A stretch of 64,000 nucleotides of DNA from an uncultured Lentibacter sp. (GTDB lineage Bacteria; Pseudomonadota; Alphaproteobacteria; Rhodobacterales; Rhodobacteraceae), in assembly GCF_937123735.1 (NCBI RefSeq), contig NZ_CAKZKL010000017.1, positions 1 through 64,000 of the forward strand, read 5' to 3'. Both the position numbers and the translations under genes were made by a program. Position 1 is the stretch's first letter. Every line of letters begins with the position of its first letter. The notes below the pieces were generated by a model, which worked only from the letters and a program-made list of their open reading frames with translations, was not told the DNA's origin and ran no database searches. Shown one piece after another: positions 61,722 through 64,000 of the stretch.

Positions 61722-62309
61722 ATGCACGGGCTGATTAACAGGACCATCCAGGCGTTTGTGAGCGACACGCGGGGCGCGGATTTTTGGCGCGACGTGGCCC
61801 AGCAGGCGCAGTTGGGATTTGACGATTTTGAGGCGATGCTGAGCTATGATGCGCAGCTCACCGAGCGGGTGTTGCAAGCGGCGGCAGAGGCGCTTGGGCT
61901 GCCACAGGAGGCGTTGCTGGAAGATATTGGCGCCTATCTTGTGAGCCATGAGAAGACCGAGTCCATGCGCCGGCTGCTGCGCTTTGGGGGGGTCGATTTC
62001 GTGGAATTTTTGCATTCTCTGGATGATTTGCCCGATCGGGCGCGCCTGGCGGTGGATGATCTTGTGCTGCCGCAGCTGGAGCTTGAGGAGCACGGGAGCG
62101 ACCGTTTCAGCCTCACGGTGCGCGCCAAGATCACCGGTTTTGGGGCGGTGCTCATGGGGGTTTTGCGCGGCATGGCAGATGATTACGGGGCGCTTGTGCT
62201 GTTGGACTATATGGCCCGCGGGCCGGGCGAGGAGCGGATTGACATCCAGCTCATCGAGGCGGCCTTCGCCGAAGGGCGCGGCTTTGATCTGGGGGCGCGT
62301 GCGGGATGA
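61722..62309 (+). CDS. H-NOX-like (heme NO-binding) domain protein with degenerate heme site
   Basis: 195 residues beginning MHGLINRTIQAFV, the H-NOX start pattern, through EAMLSYDAQLTERVLQAAAEALG and FVEFLHSLDDLPDRARLAV. Aligned with the Thermoanaerobacter H-NOX, the proximal His102 (MDEVHLQL) falls on Pro104 in LDDLPDRA, and the Tyr-x-Ser-x-Arg motif that holds the heme propionates is missing (RAKIT). His98 lies nearby. Heme and NO binding are therefore doubtful. It overlaps the diguanylate cyclase gene by four bases (ATGA), as sensor H-NOX genes usually do with their effector. TTAAC followed by GCAGCGTGC, also seen at the end of the 122-bp elements, lies 35-46 bases upstream. Confidence 0.85.
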   Translation: MHGLINRTIQAFVSDTRGADFWRDVAQQAQLGFDDFEAMLSYDAQLTERVLQAAAEALGLPQEALLEDIGAYLVSHEKTESMRRLLRFGGVDFVEFLHSLDDLPDRARLAVDDLVLPQLELEEHGSDRFSLTVRAKITGFGAVLMGVLRGMADDYGALVLLDYMARGPGEERIDIQLIEAAFAEGRGFDLGARAG

Positions 62310-63733
62310 AGCGGGGGCGGACACTGGTGCAGCAAGCCTGTCTTGAGCAGGTGTTGGATGCGTTTTGCCCGATGCATCTGGTTTTGGATGAGACGGGGCA
62401 TATTTGCCATGCGGGGGCCAGTTTGCAGAAGCTGCGGCCCGGCTCGAAGCTGCTTGGGGCGCGGTTTTTGGAGGTTTTTGAGTTGCGCCGACCCCGCCGT
62501 GTCGGGTCGATGCGCGACCTGTTGCAAAACGCCGGTGTGAAGCTGCATCTGCGGTTTCGCGTGCCGCCGGAAACGGCCCTGAAAGGGGTGCTCACGCCGC
62601 TTGAGGGGGGGCGTGGGGCCGTTGTGAACCTTGGCTTCGGGATTTCGCTGATGGATGCGGTGCGCGACTATGCGCTGGTGAGCTCGGATTTTGCCGCCAC
62701 GGACCTGGCGATTGAGATGCTCTATCTGGTGGAGGCGAAATCGGCGGCCATGGAGGCGTCGCGCAAGCTCAACCTGCGTTTGCAAGGGGCGATGATTGCG
62801 GCGGAGGAACAGGCCTTTACCGACACATTGACCGGGCTGAAGAACCGCCGCGCCATGGACCATGTGCTGGCCCGGCTCATCCGCCAGGGGCGCGGGTTTG
62901 CGCTGATGCAGATCGACCTTGATTTCTTCAAGGCGGTGAACGACCGGCTGGGCCATGCGGCCGGAGATTATGTTTTGCAGAATGTGGCGCGCATCATGGT
63001 CGAGGAAACCCGCGAGGAAGACACGGTGGCACGGGTTGGTGGGGATGAATTTGTCATCTTGTTCGATGGGCTGACCGCGCGCAGCGCGCTGAGCCGTGTG
63101 GCCGCGCGGATCATTGAAAAGCTCGAGGTGCCGATGCCTTTTGGCGAGGATGTCTGCCAGATTTCGGCCAGCTGTGGCACGGTGCTCTCGCATAATTATG
63201 CGGAGCCGGAGGCGGGGGGGATGCTGTCAGATGCGGATATTGCGCTCTATGCCTCCAAGAATGCCGGGCGCGCGCAACACCGGTTCTTCTGCGAGGACAT
63301 GCGCCGCGAGACGGCGGCGGAGCCGCGCACCGCCACGCCGCTGCGCCGAAAAGAGGAGGGCCGGCCGCCGGATGACACGGCGGGAACCCTGGCACTCAGC
63401 GAGGCCGGACAGGCGGCCAGACAGGTGGCCGGACAGGCGGCCGGACAGGCGGCGGGGTATGAGGCTACAAACCTGGCTTGCGAGGCCTCGGGAGAGGCCG
63501 GCGCAGAGCTGCGCGCGCCTGCGGGGGCTGAGGGCTGTGACGCTGGACATGAGGCCGGTTGCGCGGCAGGAGACGAGACCGGCTGCGGCGCGCGCAGCGA
63601 GGTGTGCGGTGAGGTGCGTGGCGAGGAGTGCGGTGAGGCCTGTCGCCAAGCCGGGGGTGCGCCTGCTGATCAGGCGTGCAGTGAGGCGCAGGGGACGACG
63701 TGTCGTGAGGCGCATAGCCAGACGCACAGTTAG
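62306..63733 (+). CDS. HNOBA-GGDEF diguanylate cyclase with low-complexity repeat tail
   Basis: 475 residues. Residues about 5-130 resemble the HNOBA/PAS-like domain found next to H-NOX in soluble guanylate cyclases; 130-168 is a signalling helix; 170-330 is a GGDEF domain with DTLTGLKNRRAMD, IDLDFFKAVNDRLGHAAGD and VGGDEFVIL (245-249). An RxxD inhibitory site (Arg236-Asp239) sits exactly five residues before GGDEF, so product feedback is expected. From about residue 365 the chain becomes an Ala/Glu/Gly/Cys-rich tetrapeptide repeat encoded by a 12-bp minisatellite and ends at a TAG that interrupts the repeat. Makes cyclic di-GMP; input from the H-NOX-like partner. Confidence 0.9.
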   Translation: MKRGRTLVQQACLEQVLDAFCPMHLVLDETGHICHAGASLQKLRPGSKLLGARFLEVFELRRPRRVGSMRDLLQNAGVKLHLRFRVPPETALKGVLTPLEGGRGAVVNLGFGISLMDAVRDYALVSSDFAATDLAIEMLYLVEAKSAAMEASRKLNLRLQGAMIAAEEQAFTDTLTGLKNRRAMDHVLARLIRQGRGFALMQIDLDFFKAVNDRLGHAAGDYVLQNVARIMVEETREEDTVARVGGDEFVILFDGLTARSALSRVAARIIEKLEVPMPFGEDVCQISASCGTVLSHNYAEPEAGGMLSDADIALYASKNAGRAQHRFFCEDMRRETAAEPRTATPLRRKEEGRPPDDTAGTLALSEAGQAARQVAGQAAGQAAGYEATNLACEASGEAGAELRAPAGAEGCDAGHEAGCAAGDETGCGARSEVCGEVRGEECGEACRQAGGAPADQACSEAQGTTCREAHSQTHS

Positions 63734-63880
63734 ACGCACCGTTAGACGCACAGTCAGACCCACGGTTAGACGCGCAGTCGGGCCCACGGTGAAGCGCATT
63801 GCGAGGCCGGTTGCGCGGCGCACTGCGAGGCTGGCCGCGAGGCGCAGGGCCGGGCGCGTGATGCGCCGCGGTCTGTGCCG
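63398..63880. repeat. 12-bp degenerate minisatellite in and beyond the GGDEF gene
   Basis: Units of 12 bases such as GAGGCCGGTTGC, GAGGTGTGCGGT, CAGACGCACAGT and TAGACGCACCGT run for about 480 bp with few phase shifts (9- and 10-base units near 63470, 63540 and 63590). The reading frame of the cyclase continues through the array after three TAG codons, each of which is a C-to-T change from a CAG found in neighbouring units. Confidence 0.8.
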
Positions 63881-63887
63881 CGGTCTG

Positions 63888-64000
63888 TCAGGACGGGGCC
63901 AGCCGGGTGAGCACGCTGTCCAGCGCTTCAAAGAGCTGGTCGGCATGGGCTTCCTCAAAGGGCAGTGGCGGGCGAATTTTGAGAGTGTTCTTATGGCGCC
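63888..64000 (-). CDS. Class III aminotransferase, C-terminal end (partial)
   Basis: The last 36 codons of a gene entering from beyond the window. The residues KNTLKIRPPLPFEEAHADQL followed by FEALDSVLTRLAPS match the C-terminus of PLP-dependent class III (omega/ornithine-type) aminotransferases, where the KIRPPL segment shapes the active site. The stop is TGA (TCA at 63888-63890). Substrate not inferable. Confidence 0.75.
   Translation of the reverse strand, partial: RHKNTLKIRPPLPFEEAHADQLFEALDSVLTRLAPS

Noticed and set aside
63731..63790. In-frame TAG codons in the GGDEF repeat tail, together with an MttB-family gene nearby, suggested pyrrolysine or amber suppression.
   Set aside because: The MttB-family gene has no internal TAG, no pylTSBCD genes are seen, and the TAGs are explained as C-to-T changes of CAG units in a decaying repeat.
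63227..63958. Long minus-strand ORF of 243 codons with regular LTVRL repeats.
   Set aside because: It is the antisense of the 12-bp minisatellite and of the GGDEF coding sequence; the repeat period keeps all frames open.

Overview
This is a gene-dense, GC-rich stretch (intergenic AT islands excepted) from a bacterial chromosome that looks like a marine Rhodobacteraceae / Roseobacter-group alphaproteobacterium. The grounds are: a Hint-domain RTX protein of the type common in that group, an aa3-type cytochrome c oxidase small subunit IV, the pgsA-moaD-moaE cluster, RpoH with the alphaproteobacterial start context, GTTC-N7-GTTC SOS boxes, and a tRNA-His without G-1 and with A73, a trait of alphaproteobacteria. 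No insertion sequences, prophage genes or CRISPR arrays are visible; the window reads as core chromosome with many 1-4 base gene overlaps.

Layout. 1-2.6 kb: 3' part of a giant calcium-binding repeat protein with a C-terminal Hint domain, then tRNA-Arg(ACG). 3-6.5 kb (minus): TVP38 membrane protein, flavin disulfide reductase and an orphan sensor kinase, apparently one operon. 6.7-7.6 kb: rpmH-rnpA-yidD with a textbook promoter but without yidC next to it. 7.7-12.3 kb: ABC-2 exporter, S49 peptidase, Ca/Na antiporter and a pteridine-reductase-like SDR. 12.3-17.5 kb: an AT-rich regulatory island, uvrC, an orphan BrnA-type antitoxin, pgsA, moaD, moaE and an AlkX/YcaQ-type glycosylase. 17.5-23.5 kb: OmpA-family protein, ubiA, rsmE, glutamate-cysteine ligase. 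23.6-26.9 kb (minus): pyrB, a membrane protein, a dihydroorotase homologue that has lost its metal ligands, and plsY. 27-33.3 kb: a divergent uracil-DNA-glycosylase-like protein, moaB, and an RND pump pair. 33.3-41 kb: DsbD-like periplasmic domain protein, yqgE, Sua5/TsaC, acyl-CoA dehydrogenase plus metallo-beta-lactamase-fold hydrolase, cytochrome oxidase subunit IV, lipoprotein, AzlCD. 41-44.3 kb: fdhD-mobA-mobB/moeA fusion, a molybdenum cofactor operon. 44.4-54 kb: greA, ETF-ubiquinone oxidoreductase, TPR protein, ispE, an SOS-boxed mmcB, GNAT protein, tRNA-His, rluD. 54-64 kb: rpoH, purD, xseA, an MttB-family methyltransferase, DUF4153 protein, an H-NOX-like protein coupled to an HNOBA-GGDEF diguanylate cyclase with a decaying 12-bp repeat tail, and the 3' end of a class III aminotransferase.

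Themes: molybdenum-cofactor synthesis (moaD, moaE, moaB, mobA, mobB/moeA, fdhD), DNA repair (uvrC, alkX-like, UDG-like, mmcB, xseA), and membrane or redox maintenance.

The most unusual signal is non-coding: two copies, 36 kb apart, of a 122-bp element that align without gaps and carry three GCGTGCAC boxes exactly 11 bp apart, TTAA motifs and a shared GCAGCGTGCGCAG end. Other items worth following are the degenerate H-NOX/diguanylate cyclase pair with its minisatellite, a perfect SOS box at mmcB, an AT-rich island upstream of uvrC with a perfect DnaA box, and an unexplained structured region upstream of mmcB.
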